DNA of 64,000 nucleotides from Candidatus Binataceae bacterium (GCA_035508495.1 DATJMX010000002.1:1-64000); one strand, 5' to 3'; positions 30,773 through 41,783 are shown, counted from the stretch's first letter. Translations and numbers: made by a program. Notes: generated by a model not told the origin, from the sequence alone.

Positions 30773-31969
30773 ATGAAAACGGAAGCGACAGTTATCGATT
30801 GCGACGGTCATATCCTTGAGCCGCCCGATCTCTGGGACAAGTACATCGATCCCAAGTATCGCGAACGTGCGATGCGGATCCGCGTTGGCGACGACGGTTT
30901 CGAATATCTCGAGATCGATCAGAAGCGCGCCAAGATGACGACGGCCGGCCTGCTCGGCTCGCTCGGCGGGATGGGCCGCAAGGTCGATGACGCGCGCAAG
31001 ATGCGCGAAAGCTTGATGAAGGGCGAGGTCAAACCCGAAGACGTGCGCCGCATGACTCCCAAGCCGGAGGATACGTACCTCAAGGGCGCGGCCTTCGGCA
31101 CGATGGACATGAAGGAGCGCCTCAAGCTGCTCGACCAGGAGCAGATGGCGAAGGCGATCCTGTATCCGACGATCGGGCTCCTGTGGGAAGCGGAGTTGTT
31201 CGACGCGGAACTCTCAGCCGCGTACTGCCGCGCCTACAATCGATGGATCGCCGATTTCTGCCGCGACTCCGGCGGCCGCCTCGTTCCCATCGCGCACATC
31301 TCGCTCGGCGATCCGGCCGAAGCGGCGCGCGAGCTCGAGCGCGCAGTGAAAGACGGATGCAAAGGCGCGTTCGTCTGCCCGTTCACCATCACGCGCGTGC
31401 CGCATGGCGATGCGGCTCACGATCGCGTCTTCGCCGTCGCGCAGGAGCTCGACGTGCCGTTCGCGATTCATCCGACCTTCGAGCCGGCGGACTACGGCAT
31501 CCATCACCGCTACGACAATTTCCAGTGGGCCGCGTGGTACTTCGATCTGTTCGCGGCGCAGGGCGTGCAGCACGCCTTCGCCACGTTCTTCCAGCTCGGA
31601 GTATTCGATCGCTTCCCGAAGCTGCGCACGGTCGTGCTCGAAGCGCAGGCCGGATGGATCGGCTACTTCCTCGATCGCGCCGACGCGATCTTCAACGGCA
31701 CGACGCTCGGCGCGACGGTGCGCCTCAAGGAAAAGCCGTCCTACTACTTCAAGCGCCAATGCTACATCTCGGCGGATCCCGACGAGCGCACGATCGCGGC
31801 CATGATGGACATCGTCGGTGAGAACAAGTTCTTCTGGGCCAGCGACTACCCGCATCCCGACCACCCGGGCAACTACCTCGAAGAACTGCAAGGCCTCATC
31901 GCGCCGATGAAAGATTCCGGCAAGCGCGCAATCCTCGGCGAAAACGTCGCCCAGGTTTACAAGATTTAA
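30773..31969 (+). CDS. Amidohydrolase-2 family metal-dependent hydrolase
   Basis: 398 residues, TIM-barrel amidohydrolase related to decarboxylases such as ACMSD. The first metal site is in VIDCDGHILEPPDLW (DxH), a later His in FAIHPTFEPADYG, and the terminal catalytic Asp in KFFWASDYPHPDHPGNY. TTGGAGC precedes the ATG. Long members of this branch are common in soil bacteria that degrade aromatics or terpenoids and may be hydrolases or non-oxidative decarboxylases. It probably works with the upstream cyclase-family protein. Confidence 0.85.
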   Translation: MKTEATVIDCDGHILEPPDLWDKYIDPKYRERAMRIRVGDDGFEYLEIDQKRAKMTTAGLLGSLGGMGRKVDDARKMRESLMKGEVKPEDVRRMTPKPEDTYLKGAAFGTMDMKERLKLLDQEQMAKAILYPTIGLLWEAELFDAELSAAYCRAYNRWIADFCRDSGGRLVPIAHISLGDPAEAARELERAVKDGCKGAFVCPFTITRVPHGDAAHDRVFAVAQELDVPFAIHPTFEPADYGIHHRYDNFQWAAWYFDLFAAQGVQHAFATFFQLGVFDRFPKLRTVVLEAQAGWIGYFLDRADAIFNGTTLGATVRLKEKPSYYFKRQCYISADPDERTIAAMMDIVGENKFFWASDYPHPDHPGNYLEELQGLIAPMKDSGKRAILGENVAQVYKI

Positions 31970-31995
31970 CTAAAAGTCATCACCTCTCTCTGAAC

Positions 31996-32021
31996 CCTCT
32001 CCCGTTACGTCACGGGAGAGG
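31996..32021. repeat. Palindromic repeat, CCTCTCC family, perfect hairpin
   Basis: CCTCTCCCGT (31996-32005) and ACGGGAGAGG (32012-32021) form a perfect ten-base stem with a six-base loop, 27 bases after the amidohydrolase stop. It could stabilise or end that mRNA; only TTGACAA follows. Confidence 0.6.
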
Positions 32022-32105
32022 TTGACAATAACTAAAGCATCCTTTAGCTTCGTCTCGCCGCTTTTAGCCGAACCGATAAATCTTTCATTCACGATTGGGG
32101 GTTTC

Positions 32106-33434
32106 ATGGTCAGACGGAGCGGAAGTCTGAATTATATCTCGTGGCCTGTAACCTTAGCGGTGGCTTTCCTGGCAAGCACTGCTTTTCCGAGCACCGCTCA
32201 CTGCGCTCCGGGTAATCTGGATCCCACCTTTGGTGCTGCCGGAAAGGTCGTTGGGCCTTCCGGCCGCGCGGAAAACGTAGCGATTCAGAACGATGGAGAC
32301 ACAGTGCTCACCGGATTGGATGCCAATCAGGAGGGCGAACTTCTGCTCCGGCTTAATCCCGATGGCTCCCGTGACACCAGTTTTGGCAAAGATGGTGAGG
32401 TAACCAACCCGGCCGCCGGGCGCGGATTCTCCGCTGTTATCCTGCCCTCGGACGCCGCGATCGTCGCTGCCGGAGCGACGCCAACCGAGTTTTCACTCGC
32501 GAAATACAAGCCAAATGGCAGCTTGGACTCAAGCTTCGGAGTTGGCGGGTTGGTATTGCACAGAGTATCGGGCCATCCATTTGGATACGGAACGTCGATC
32601 GCGACGCAATCAAGCGGCAAGTACGTCGTCGCCGGCACCGACTCAACCAACGGGACGGCGGAAAACAATGAACTCATTTTGATGCGCTTTGACACCGATG
32701 GCAGCCTCGACACGACTTTCGGAACCAATGGCGTAGTGAAAACCACTCTCGGCAATTCCATCGCACGTGCCTCCGCCATCGCGATCCAGAGCGACGATGG
32801 AATCGTAATCGGGGGAATGACCGGGACCGCCGCTTGCGGCGAATTTGTAGTCGCGCGGTTTCTCGCCGACGGCACGGCGGACGCCAGCTTTGGAACTGGC
32901 GGAGCGAGTGTCGTCCAGTTCGCGGCCCACGAATGCGAGTATGCACGTGCCGTTGCTATCGACGGAGACGGCCAGATCGTCGCCGCCGGCTCTCGCCAGT
33001 ATTCGATCTCGAATGCCTTTTACGTGGCACGTTTGAACAAGACCGATGGCGCTCTCGATCCCAGTTTCAATGGCACCGGCAAGCTCAGTTTCGGTGTGGG
33101 CGGATTGGACGCGCATCCGAACGCGATCGCAATCGAGTCCGCGGGAGATACGGTTGGCGATATCGTTGTGGCGGGGTATAGCGCAGGCCCAGACCGAGCA
33201 GGCACGGCGTTCAAAATCGCGCGGGTACTGCCTTCCGGAAGCCTCGACCTCACATTCGGGCAGAGTGGGATTGTAAGCACTCAATTCGTGGAAGGGCCGT
33301 TTGATATTTTGCGGTACGACGCCGCGAATGGAGTCGCTCTCCAGTCCGATGGGAAAATTGTCGCCGGAGGCAACGCCTTCGCTTTGGACTCGGGTGTCAG
33401 GTTTGCTGTAGCTCGCTACCTCGTGGAACCCTGA
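32106..33434 (+). CDS. Secreted delta-60 repeat (beta-propeller-like) protein
   Basis: 442 residues from ATG at 32106, which follows GGGGG by five bases; an upstream TTG lies in repeat DNA and is rejected. A signal peptide (about 1-36, ending AHCA) is followed by seven copies of the delta-60 motif, each with the form G-S-L-D-x-S/T-F-G-x-x-G, spaced about 55-65 residues: LDPTFGAAG, RDTSFGKDG, LDSSFGVGG, LDTTFGTNG, ADASFGTGG, LDPSFNGTG, LDLTFGQSG. Between them lie VAIQSDGKIVAAG-like strands. Such proteins form secreted or surface beta-propellers of unknown role. No C-terminal anchor is seen. Confidence 0.85.
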   Translation: MVRRSGSLNYISWPVTLAVAFLASTAFPSTAHCAPGNLDPTFGAAGKVVGPSGRAENVAIQNDGDTVLTGLDANQEGELLLRLNPDGSRDTSFGKDGEVTNPAAGRGFSAVILPSDAAIVAAGATPTEFSLAKYKPNGSLDSSFGVGGLVLHRVSGHPFGYGTSIATQSSGKYVVAGTDSTNGTAENNELILMRFDTDGSLDTTFGTNGVVKTTLGNSIARASAIAIQSDDGIVIGGMTGTAACGEFVVARFLADGTADASFGTGGASVVQFAAHECEYARAVAIDGDGQIVAAGSRQYSISNAFYVARLNKTDGALDPSFNGTGKLSFGVGGLDAHPNAIAIESAGDTVGDIVVAGYSAGPDRAGTAFKIARVLPSGSLDLTFGQSGIVSTQFVEGPFDILRYDAANGVALQSDGKIVAGGNAFALDSGVRFAVARYLVEP

Positions 33435-33496
33435 CGATCATCGCGCTTCGCGCGATCGGTGCATCTTAAATAACCTCACCCTGCCGCCGCGGTGTG

Positions 33497-34588
33497 CTAC
33501 TTTGCCGCGGCGGCCATTGCTTCGATCTGGATTGGAATCTCGAATGCGATCTTCTGCGGCAGCTTGCAGATCTGATCGCTACATTCCTGGAACTTGAGCG
33601 TGCCGGCTAACTTGTACTCTCCGGGCTTGATGCCGAGCTTCGTGATGATTCGGCCGGTCGCTTTGAAACTGCCGGAGTAAACCGGCAGGCGCTCTCCCAG
33701 TGATTCGAAGTTAACCGGCGTCGCCGGCGGAAAATCATAAGCCTGAGTCGCGACGAGGCTCGTATCGAATGCTACCTCGGTCGCGACGTACGATTGCTGC
33801 AGCGGCTGGCCGTAGATGTGCCAGCCCGGCGCGATCGTGAACTCGATCGCGACCGCGATCTGCTGGGCTGGAACGACGCGGCCCGACGACAACGTCAGCT
33901 TCGCTTCGACATCTTCGGCGCGGATCGTGACGGAGTGTCCGCCGTTGGTCTTGCCGAAATCGCGCAGCAGCACTTCGGCAGCACTCGCGCGCGTCTGGTA
34001 ATCAGGCAGGAAGAGCTTTTCACGGACGGTTCCATCGGCGCCGAGCAGATAGTCGCCGGGAAACGGGATGCCGTAGAACGGATGGCCTTCGGGAACGTTG
34101 GTGTTAAGGATGCCGAACTTGCGGATAACGGCGCTGCCGTTGTCCGAGAGCATGGGGAAGCCGATCTTCTGCGCGTCGCCGAAACGTCTCAGCACGGCCT
34201 GCGAATCGTAACTGATCGCCGCGACGTGGATACCTTCCGCCTCAAGCGCCGCGCGCGATTGCTCCAGCTCAACGAGCTGGCTGCGGCAGTAGGGTCACCA
34301 ATCGGCGCTGCGCGTGAAAACGAGCAGCAACCCGTTCGCACCCATCAGATCATTGAGCTTCCAGCTCCTGCCGTTCTGATCCGCCAGCTCAAAATCGGGA
34401 ACTCGCTGGCCCGCCTCGGGACCGGTCACGAGGCCCTCATTCTGCGCCCTGACGAAATCCGCCCAATCCGCGGGATCGACTTTCTGGCCGCTGCCGAACT
34501 GGCGCAGCACGTCGGTGAATACCGCCGCTTTGCGTGCAGGATCGAGCTGCGACGTGGCAGCTCTCGTCTTTTCCTCTGATGCGCCCAT
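33497..34588 (-). CDS. Probable selenoprotein: redoxin domain (U-P-Y-C) fused to DsbD-alpha-like domain
   Basis: One continuous frame of 364 codons from ATG 34588 (GGAG seven bases upstream) to 33497, interrupted only by TGA at 34297-34295. Read as selenocysteine, residue 98 completes SADW-U-PYC, where close families of AhpC/TSA redoxins have DWCPYC. Residues 60-210 form the peroxiredoxin/thioredoxin-like domain (VPDFELADQNGRSW, LLLVFTRSADW, IPFPGDYLLGADGTVRE). Residues 235-360 resemble the N-terminal domain of DsbD, including a Cys pair in QECSDQICKLPQK. A perfect SECIS-like hairpin lies 14 bases after the TGA. No signal peptide is seen. A sequencing error or pseudogene is the alternative, less likely because the frame, the Cys position and the hairpin all agree. 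Confidence 0.8.
34264..34280 (-). promoter_or_regulatory. Bacterial SECIS-like element
   Basis: Downstream of the in-frame TGA, CCAGCTC (34280-34274), loop GTT and GAGCTGG (34270-34264) make a perfect seven-base stem. The loop begins with G followed by T and its G is the 22nd base after the TGA, matching the known bacterial SECIS rules (stem-loop within the coding region, G in the first loop positions, roughly 16-37 bases from UGA). Confidence 0.7.
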
Positions 34589-34776
34589 CGATTCGCTCCT
34601 CAACCTAAAACGTAATCGCAACCTACGCCGCATCAGAAGTCGAATCCACGCACAATGATCGGTTTGATCTTGCGAATTGATCGTAGCTAGAGCGCCAAAT
34701 ATGCTCTGCTGGCTCCGATGACTCGCGGTTGCGCGACAGAGTTGGCTATCGCGACAGGCTCGGAGGGAGGAAACAG

Positions 34777-35319
34777 ATGAGCCTTCGCCATGAAGCCGCG
34801 CCTCGCCGGGCAATGCTTGCGCTCGAACTGGGTGCGTTGATTTTTCTCGGCAGCCTCACGGGATGCACTACTGGGCCATGGGCGCCGGATAAGCCTAACC
34901 CGCCGCAAGTTGTTTACGTTCCGGTCGCGCCGACGCCGCCACCGAATCCCAATAAGACCCTGCTCGGCACCTGGTCGGCGGTGTATCCGGGCCGGCCGCT
35001 CCAAGTCGTGGTCTCGAACGATCAGCTCATTCGGGGCACCAACTACATCGCGACGCTGGTGGATCACACGCCAAATATTCCAGCCGGCTCTGTAGTGTTT
35101 CGCGGCAAGCCAGATCGCAACGTCGCGACGCTCGTAGTCGGCAAGCAGGCATGCGCTGATTCCGGTTATACAAACGTGCGCTGGATCGATGCAACGATCA
35201 TGGTCGTCGATACCAACACGCTCAAAGAGCAGCTCGTGCATCCCGGCGAATGCCGCGGCTATCCGACCAAGTGGATCCGTGTAGTAAACAGCGCACCAAA
35301 TCCAACCGCCTCCGATTAG
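34777..35319 (+). CDS. Putative lipoprotein
   Basis: 180 residues from ATG at 34777, preceded by GGAGGGAGG. A hydrophobic N-terminus ends in the lipobox LTGC (Cys about residue 29), followed by a Pro-rich linker (KPNPPQVVYVPVAPTPPPNPN) that probably keeps the domain off the membrane. The remaining ~120 residues (LLGTWSAVYPGRPLQVVVSND...) look like a small beta-barrel with two Cys (KQACADSG, PGECRGY) that may form a disulfide. No known family recognised. It is divergent from the selenoprotein gene, leaving about 190 bases for both promoters. Confidence 0.75.
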   Translation: MSLRHEAAPRRAMLALELGALIFLGSLTGCTTGPWAPDKPNPPQVVYVPVAPTPPPNPNKTLLGTWSAVYPGRPLQVVVSNDQLIRGTNYIATLVDHTPNIPAGSVVFRGKPDRNVATLVVGKQACADSGYTNVRWIDATIMVVDTNTLKEQLVHPGECRGYPTKWIRVVNSAPNPTASD

Positions 35320-35365
35320 ACCCAAAGCAGTTTCAACTGCGTACCAGCGGACGGAGGCTTCTGGT

Positions 35366-36993
<1,628 letters not shown>

Positions 36994-37004
36994 ACGCAGC
37001 CCTG

Positions 37005-37829
37005 ATGCCGAGTCTGAAATGTGAAATCTCACAGACGCTGATGGATGCGCTCGAGGAGCGCGCGCGGGCGACGGGCGAGCCGTTCGAACACATCGTGATG
37101 CGCGCGCTCGCCGATCATCTCGAAGTCCCGCACGCCACGCTGTTCCAGGTCTCGACTTCGGGCGCGCTCGTCGAGGGTATCTCGCAAGGCGTGGTCACCG
37201 TGGGCGAGCTCAAGCGCCACGGCGATCTTGGCCTCGGGACCTTCGCCGACCTCGACGGCGAGATGGTTGTGCTCGACGGCCGCTTCTGGAGCGTTCCCGG
37301 AGTCGGCGCGATACGAGAGGCCGCTGATTCCGATCTCGCGCCATTTGCGGTCGTGACGGATTTTCATCCCGAGCGAACGGTCGAGTTGCAAAGCGTGAGT
37401 TCGATCGACGATCTGCTGAAGCAGCTCGATGCGTTGCGCCAGTCCGACAATCTGTTTTTCGCCGTCCGTATCGACGGGCGCGCGAGCCACGTCCACACGC
37501 GCGCGGTTTGCAAGAAGGCGGGAGCGGGCCTCGTCGATGCGGCCGCGAGTCAGGCGGAGTTCCACTTCGCGGACGCCATCGGCACACTCGTCGGATTCTG
37601 GACGCCAGCATACGCCAAGACCGTCAACATCGCAGGATGGCATCTCCATTTTCTGAGCGACGATCGTTCCGGCGGCGGCCACCTCCTCGATATCAAGGGC
37701 AGCGACTTCAAGGCCCAGATCGAGCATCTCGACGATTTCCGCATGGCGATTCCCGAGAGCGCCGAATTCCTCAAGGCCGACCTCACGAAGGATCCGACGC
37801 GGGCGCTGAACAAGGCCGAACGCGCGTAA
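37005..37829 (+). CDS. alsD: Acetolactate decarboxylase
   Basis: 274 residues. About 40 N-terminal residues (KCEISQTLMDALEERARATGEPFEHIVMRALADHLEV) look like an amphipathic ribbon-helix-helix-like arm not found in typical AlsD/BudA. The enzyme core follows: LFQVSTSGALVEGISQGVVTVGELKRHGDLGLGTFADLDGEMVVLDG, and the zinc-binding GWHLHFLSDDRSGGGHLLD with three His. It converts acetolactate to acetoin. Co-location with ketol-acid reductoisomerase, which competes for the same substrate, suggests control of branched-chain amino acid flux or an acetoin overflow branch. Confidence 0.88.
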   Translation: MPSLKCEISQTLMDALEERARATGEPFEHIVMRALADHLEVPHATLFQVSTSGALVEGISQGVVTVGELKRHGDLGLGTFADLDGEMVVLDGRFWSVPGVGAIREAADSDLAPFAVVTDFHPERTVELQSVSSIDDLLKQLDALRQSDNLFFAVRIDGRASHVHTRAVCKKAGAGLVDAAASQAEFHFADAIGTLVGFWTPAYAKTVNIAGWHLHFLSDDRSGGGHLLDIKGSDFKAQIEHLDDFRMAIPESAEFLKADLTKDPTRALNKAERA

Positions 37830-37842
37830 AGTTATTTGCGAA

Positions 37843-38232
37843 TTGAATCAAGAGCATCGTTTGACGATTCGTTTTGCGCGATTGTCCAACCTGATCGCAT
37901 CGATGGTGCTGTTCGGCACAGGACTCCTCACCCTCGCCGCGGCGTGCGGGGTTTTCCTAATCGGATTCGGTTTCGGCCCGATATTTCCGAACATGATCGC
38001 GATCGGCGCCGCGCGTTTTCCAGACGAGACCGGCAGGATGACCTCGATCGTGGCGGCAGGCGCCGCGCGCGGCGGAGTCTCGGTTCCCTGGATCATGGGC
38101 CAAACGATCGCGCACATCGGCGCCGCGGCAAGTATGACAGCCGCGCTGGTAGTGACGCTTCTGATGGCCGTAGCCGCGATGTCGTTAGGGCGAATCGATC
38201 ACGCGGAAATCATTCCACGCCGCTCCGAATAA
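37843..38232 (+). pseudogene. C-terminal remnant of an MFS transporter
   Basis: About 129 residues with four membrane helices, including GFGFGPIFPNMIAIGAARFPDETGRMTSIVAAGAARGGVSVPWIMGQ, the typical second-half sequence of sugar-type MFS carriers. Full MFS proteins have 12 helices and about 400 residues; the first eight are missing, and the coding sequence begins 13 bases after the acetolactate decarboxylase stop with only a TTG and no ribosome site. A deletion fused the remnant to this locus. Expression as a peptide cannot be excluded. Confidence 0.7.
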
Positions 38233-38241
38233 CGATGCGCT

Positions 38242-38278
38242 AAAAGAAAAAGGCCGCTCCTCGTGAGAAGCGGCCTTT
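38242..38278 (-). terminator. Rho-independent terminator
   Basis: AGGCCGCT (38251-38258) and AGCGGCCT (38269-38276) form an eight-base stem, extended by A-T pairs. On the minus strand it is followed by TTTTTCTTTT, so it ends the flavin oxidoreductase transcript from 38302; on the plus strand it has only TTT and may act weakly for the alsD side. Confidence 0.8.
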
Positions 38279-38301
38279 CTCTGCAAAGATCGAGTTTCGA
38301 A

Positions 38302-39495
38302 CTACGGAAGCATGCCGGCCTGAACGATTGTCGGACCTTCGCTCTTTGGGATCGACGGTGCGGGTTTGCGCTTCATTGCTTTTTCGAGGATGGGGGCCAG
38401 CTTTGCGGCTTTCTGCGCGGCGCGTTTTTCTTCGCGCTCCTTGAACTCCGGCATCACCTTGTTCGCGAACAAATCGAGCGACGCGCAGATGTCTTCGTGC
38501 TTGTTGTTGCCCGCCTGCGAGATGAAGACGACCTGGTCGACGCCTGCTTCTTCGTATTCGCGCAGCCGATTGCGAATGTGATCGGGTGTGCCGACGCACG
38601 AGTTGGATCCGTCCATCCCCGGCACGCTCATCGGGCTCGCCTTGTAGTTCTTCCAGATGTCGGTTTTGCCGGGCTCGTGCTTGCCGAACACATAATGATG
38701 CGCGAGCGCGTAGGAGAAGAATCTCAATCCCTCCTCGCCGGCAAGGCGCGCCTTTTCGGCATTTTCATCGGCCATGAAGCCAGTCACGATCGCGATATTC
38801 GGATTGATCGCGTAGCCGATCGGCTCGCACTCGTTCTCGAGTGTCGTGTAGTAATCGTTGACCCACTGCCGCGCCTCCTCGGGCGAGACGAACGCAAAGG
38901 TCAGCGCGCCGATTCCGAGCTTAGCCGCGAGATGGATCGTCTCACGCCGCGAGCACGCGACCCACAGCGGCGGATGCGGCTTCTGTACGGGCTTCGGCAC
39001 TACGTTCCGCACTGGCATCTCGAAGTACTTGCCCTTGTGGCCGAGAAACGGATCTTCGACGAACATCCTGGCGATGGCGCCAAGCGATTCCAGCCACATA
39101 TCGCGCTTGTCGGCGCGCGGGATGCGAAAGCCACCGAGCTCGAGCTCGGCCGACGATTCTCCGGTGCCGAACTCGACGCGACCGTTGCTAACGAGGTCGA
39201 GAGTCGCAATGCGTTCCGCAACTCGCGCCGGATGATTGTAGCCGGCCGGCAGCAGCACGATACCGTGGCCGAGGCGAATCTGCTTCGTGCGCTGGCTGCA
39301 CGCGGCGAGGAAAATCTCGGGCGCCGACGAATGCGCATACTCTTCGAGGAAGTGATGCTCGACTTCCCACATGTGGTCGATGCCGAGCCGATCCGCGAGC
39401 TCGACCTGGTCGAGCGCATCCTGAAAGAGTTTCTGCTCGCCGCCTTCAACCCAGGGCCGTGGAAGCTGATGCTCATAGAAAGTGCCGAACTTCAT
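38302..39495 (-). CDS. LLM class (luciferase-like) flavin-dependent oxidoreductase
   Basis: 397 residues with the bacterial luciferase TIM-barrel: MKFGTFYEHQLPRPW, DHMWEVEHHFLEEYAHSSAPEIFLAACSQRTKQIRLGHGIVLLP, and RVEFGTGESSAELELGGF. The last ~50 residues are a Lys/Ala-rich tail absent from most homologs. Members use reduced FMN or F420 to monooxygenate or reduce varied substrates; no flavin reductase is nearby. A TetR repressor gene 45 bases upstream on the same strand probably controls it, and a terminator follows the stop. Confidence 0.87.
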   Translation of the reverse strand: MKFGTFYEHQLPRPWVEGGEQKLFQDALDQVELADRLGIDHMWEVEHHFLEEYAHSSAPEIFLAACSQRTKQIRLGHGIVLLPAGYNHPARVAERIATLDLVSNGRVEFGTGESSAELELGGFRIPRADKRDMWLESLGAIARMFVEDPFLGHKGKYFEMPVRNVVPKPVQKPHPPLWVACSRRETIHLAAKLGIGALTFAFVSPEEARQWVNDYYTTLENECEPIGYAINPNIAIVTGFMADENAEKARLAGEEGLRFFSYALAHHYVFGKHEPGKTDIWKNYKASPMSVPGMDGSNSCVGTPDHIRNRLREYEEAGVDQVVFISQAGNNKHEDICASLDLFANKVMPEFKEREEKRAAQKAAKLAPILEKAMKRKPAPSIPKSEGPTIVQAGMLP

Positions 39496-39540
39496 GCTAA
39501 CTCCTTTGAATAGCGATGAGCGATTCTGGTCAGTGCGCGA

Positions 39541-40215
39541 CTACTCCGCGATCGACGGCCGGTCCACGAACAGTGTGCGCGAGACCATGTCGATGACTTC
39601 GTGTTTACGACGCTCGATTGTTTCCGGCTCAAGCAGGTTGACGCCCCACAACCGCTTGAGCATTGCCGCCGTGTTGAAAAATCCAATCGTGATGGATTGC
39701 AGGCTCCACATGAAGTGATTCGGCTCGACCTCGGATCGGAACTGACCTTCACGCTGGCCTCGAAAAATGAAATTGACCGCCGTTGAAAACAGCGGCGGCA
39801 GGCGGCGTTTCAGCACCTGGCGGCCGACTCCACTCTCGTCCGCCATTTCCATCCAGAGCAGACGCACGAAGTCGGGCCGCGCGACCATGAAATCGATCGC
39901 ATCGGTGATCGCCTGACGCATCTGCGCCTGGCGATCCTCGCGCGCCCACGCGATCGCGTTGGCGGAATCCTCGATACTCTCAAACATGCGATCGAGCACG
40001 GCGACGTAGAGCTGCTGCTTGGAGGGAAAATGATGCAGCAGCGAGGGCGCCTTGATCCCGATGCGCTTGGCGATATCGCGCAGGCTGGTGCCGCGATAGC
40101 CGCGCTCGGCGAAGAGCGTCTGCGCGACCTGCAACACGCGGTCGCGCGTGTCGGCAGGCTTCCTCAGATCGACAACCTTCGCGCCTGCCCGCGCCGCGCC
40201 TTCCTTACGCACCAT
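39541..40215 (-). CDS. TetR/AcrR-family transcriptional regulator
   Basis: 224 residues from ATG at 40215 (GGAG eight bases upstream); an upstream in-frame start would add 12 residues. The TetR helix-turn-helix is RDRVLQVAQTLFAERGYRGTSLRDIAKRIGIKAPSLLHHFPSKQQLYVAVLD (about 23-75), followed by an all-helical ligand domain. It likely represses itself and the flavin oxidoreductase gene behind it. Confidence 0.9.
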   Translation of the reverse strand: MVRKEGAARAGAKVVDLRKPADTRDRVLQVAQTLFAERGYRGTSLRDIAKRIGIKAPSLLHHFPSKQQLYVAVLDRMFESIEDSANAIAWAREDRQAQMRQAITDAIDFMVARPDFVRLLWMEMADESGVGRQVLKRRLPPLFSTAVNFIFRGQREGQFRSEVEPNHFMWSLQSITIGFFNTAAMLKRLWGVNLLEPETIERRKHEVIDMVSRTLFVDRPSIAE

Positions 40216-40373
40216 CTTCAAGTCTCCGCTCGACAAAACGGTATCTAACACTCGTTAGGGAGTCAAATATCCTGGGCTCAGCCCGCGGCGCGCAAGCCAC
40301 CCAGCATTGTTTTGAACTTTCACCGGTTGGCCCTGCCGTAGTAAGTATCCGCCATCAGGCCGGAGGTGTTGCG

Positions 40374-41783
40374 ATGTCCGAACTGCATTGGAAGCCAGCG
40401 TACGAGCTTGCCGCGATGATCCGCAGACGGGAGCTCAAGCCCAGCGAGTTGATGACTGCGACGATCGGGCGCATCGAAACGGTTAATCCAAAAGTCAACG
40501 CGATGTGCGCGCTCAGGCTCGACGAGGCGATGGCCGAGGCGCGCGCGATGGATGAGAAGATCGCGCGCAAGGAGGAAGTCGGACCGCTCGCGGGATTGCC
40601 GCTCGGCGTGAAGGATCTCGAGGACGCGGCGGGATTGCCGACCACGTTCGGCTCCAAGCCGTTTCGCAATCATTTTCCCGAGCACGATTCAGTTGAGGTC
40701 GCGCGGCTCAAGGCAGCCGGCGCGATCGTGATCGGAAAAACCAACGCACCCGAGTTCGGCTACACCGCCTTCACGAAGAACCTGCTCTTCGGCCCGACGC
40801 GCAACCCATGGAATCTCGAACGCACGCCCGGCGGATCATCGGGCGGAAGCTCGGCGGCGATCGCCGGCGGAATCCTACCATTGGCGACGGGCTCCGACGG
40901 CGGCGGCTCGATTCGTATCCCGGCCTGTTACACCGGATGCTACGGCCTCAAAACCACCAAGGGCCGAATCCCCGGCGAGCCGCTCCTCGGCATGCTCAAC
41001 TGGAACGACACGGCCGTCGTCGGCGGGCTCACGCGGACGGTCCGCGACTCGGCGCTCTTTCTCGACCAGGTCGTCGGTTATCATCCCATCGATCCCGACT
41101 CCGTGCCGCATCCGGGAATCTCATACCAGGCGATTCTCGAGCGCCTGCCGAAAAAGCTGCACATCGCGTTTCATCCTGACTTCGGAAAGATCGTGCAGCG
41201 CGACGTGATGCGCGAGATCGAAAAAGCGGTCGCGGTCTTCAAAGACGCGGGTCACGACGTGGCGACAATTGACGATCCCGTTCCTGAGACCGGCGGGGCC
41301 TGGATGCGCCTCGGCGGCACGCAGAGCTATGCGGCGCTGCACGAGATGATGGCGAAGCATCACGACGATTTCGGCCGCGCGTGGATCGCGGGCACCGAAG
41401 CCGCTGAGCGCATCACATGGAAGCATTACGGCGCGGCATATCGGCGGCGGTTTGAGTTTAACGAATGGTGCCGCAGCGTGTTCGAGCGCTTCGATCTGCT
41501 GCTCACGCCTGTTCTGCCGACGGAAGCATTTCCCGCAAAGGGTCCGATGCCGAGCGAGATCAACGGAGTACCGCTGAAAGACGGCCTCGACGCGGTCGTG
41601 TTCACGTATCCGTTCAACCTGAGCGGCCATCCGGCAGCATCGGTGCGCGCGGGCTTCACCGACTCGGGCTTGCCATGCGGTTTACAGATCGTAGCCGAGC
41701 GTTACCGCGAAGATCTCGTACTGCAGGCGTCGTATGCATACGAGCAGGCGCGTCCCTGGAACGACAAGTGGCCCGCGATTTGA
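40374..41783 (+). CDS. Amidase signature family protein
   Basis: 469 residues with the Ser-cisSer-Lys triad: Lys in LPLGVKDLEDAAG (about residue 78), cis-Ser and nucleophile Ser in TPGGSSGGSSAAIAGGILPLATGSDGGGSIRIPA (about 150-180). These enzymes hydrolyse carboxamides; relatives include aryl acylamidases, 6-aminohexanoate-cyclic-dimer hydrolase and GatA. No gatB or gatC is nearby and the C-terminus is unlike GatA, so it is a catabolic amidase. Substrate unknown. Confidence 0.9.
   Translation: MSELHWKPAYELAAMIRRRELKPSELMTATIGRIETVNPKVNAMCALRLDEAMAEARAMDEKIARKEEVGPLAGLPLGVKDLEDAAGLPTTFGSKPFRNHFPEHDSVEVARLKAAGAIVIGKTNAPEFGYTAFTKNLLFGPTRNPWNLERTPGGSSGGSSAAIAGGILPLATGSDGGGSIRIPACYTGCYGLKTTKGRIPGEPLLGMLNWNDTAVVGGLTRTVRDSALFLDQVVGYHPIDPDSVPHPGISYQAILERLPKKLHIAFHPDFGKIVQRDVMREIEKAVAVFKDAGHDVATIDDPVPETGGAWMRLGGTQSYAALHEMMAKHHDDFGRAWIAGTEAAERITWKHYGAAYRRRFEFNEWCRSVFERFDLLLTPVLPTEAFPAKGPMPSEINGVPLKDGLDAVVFTYPFNLSGHPAASVRAGFTDSGLPCGLQIVAERYREDLVLQASYAYEQARPWNDKWPAI

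Noticed and set aside
34295-34813. Separate short gene ending at the TGA, or a frameshifted pseudogene
   Set aside because: The frame continues without shift past the TGA into conserved redoxin sequence, and a SECIS-like hairpin follows, so selenocysteine is the better explanation.
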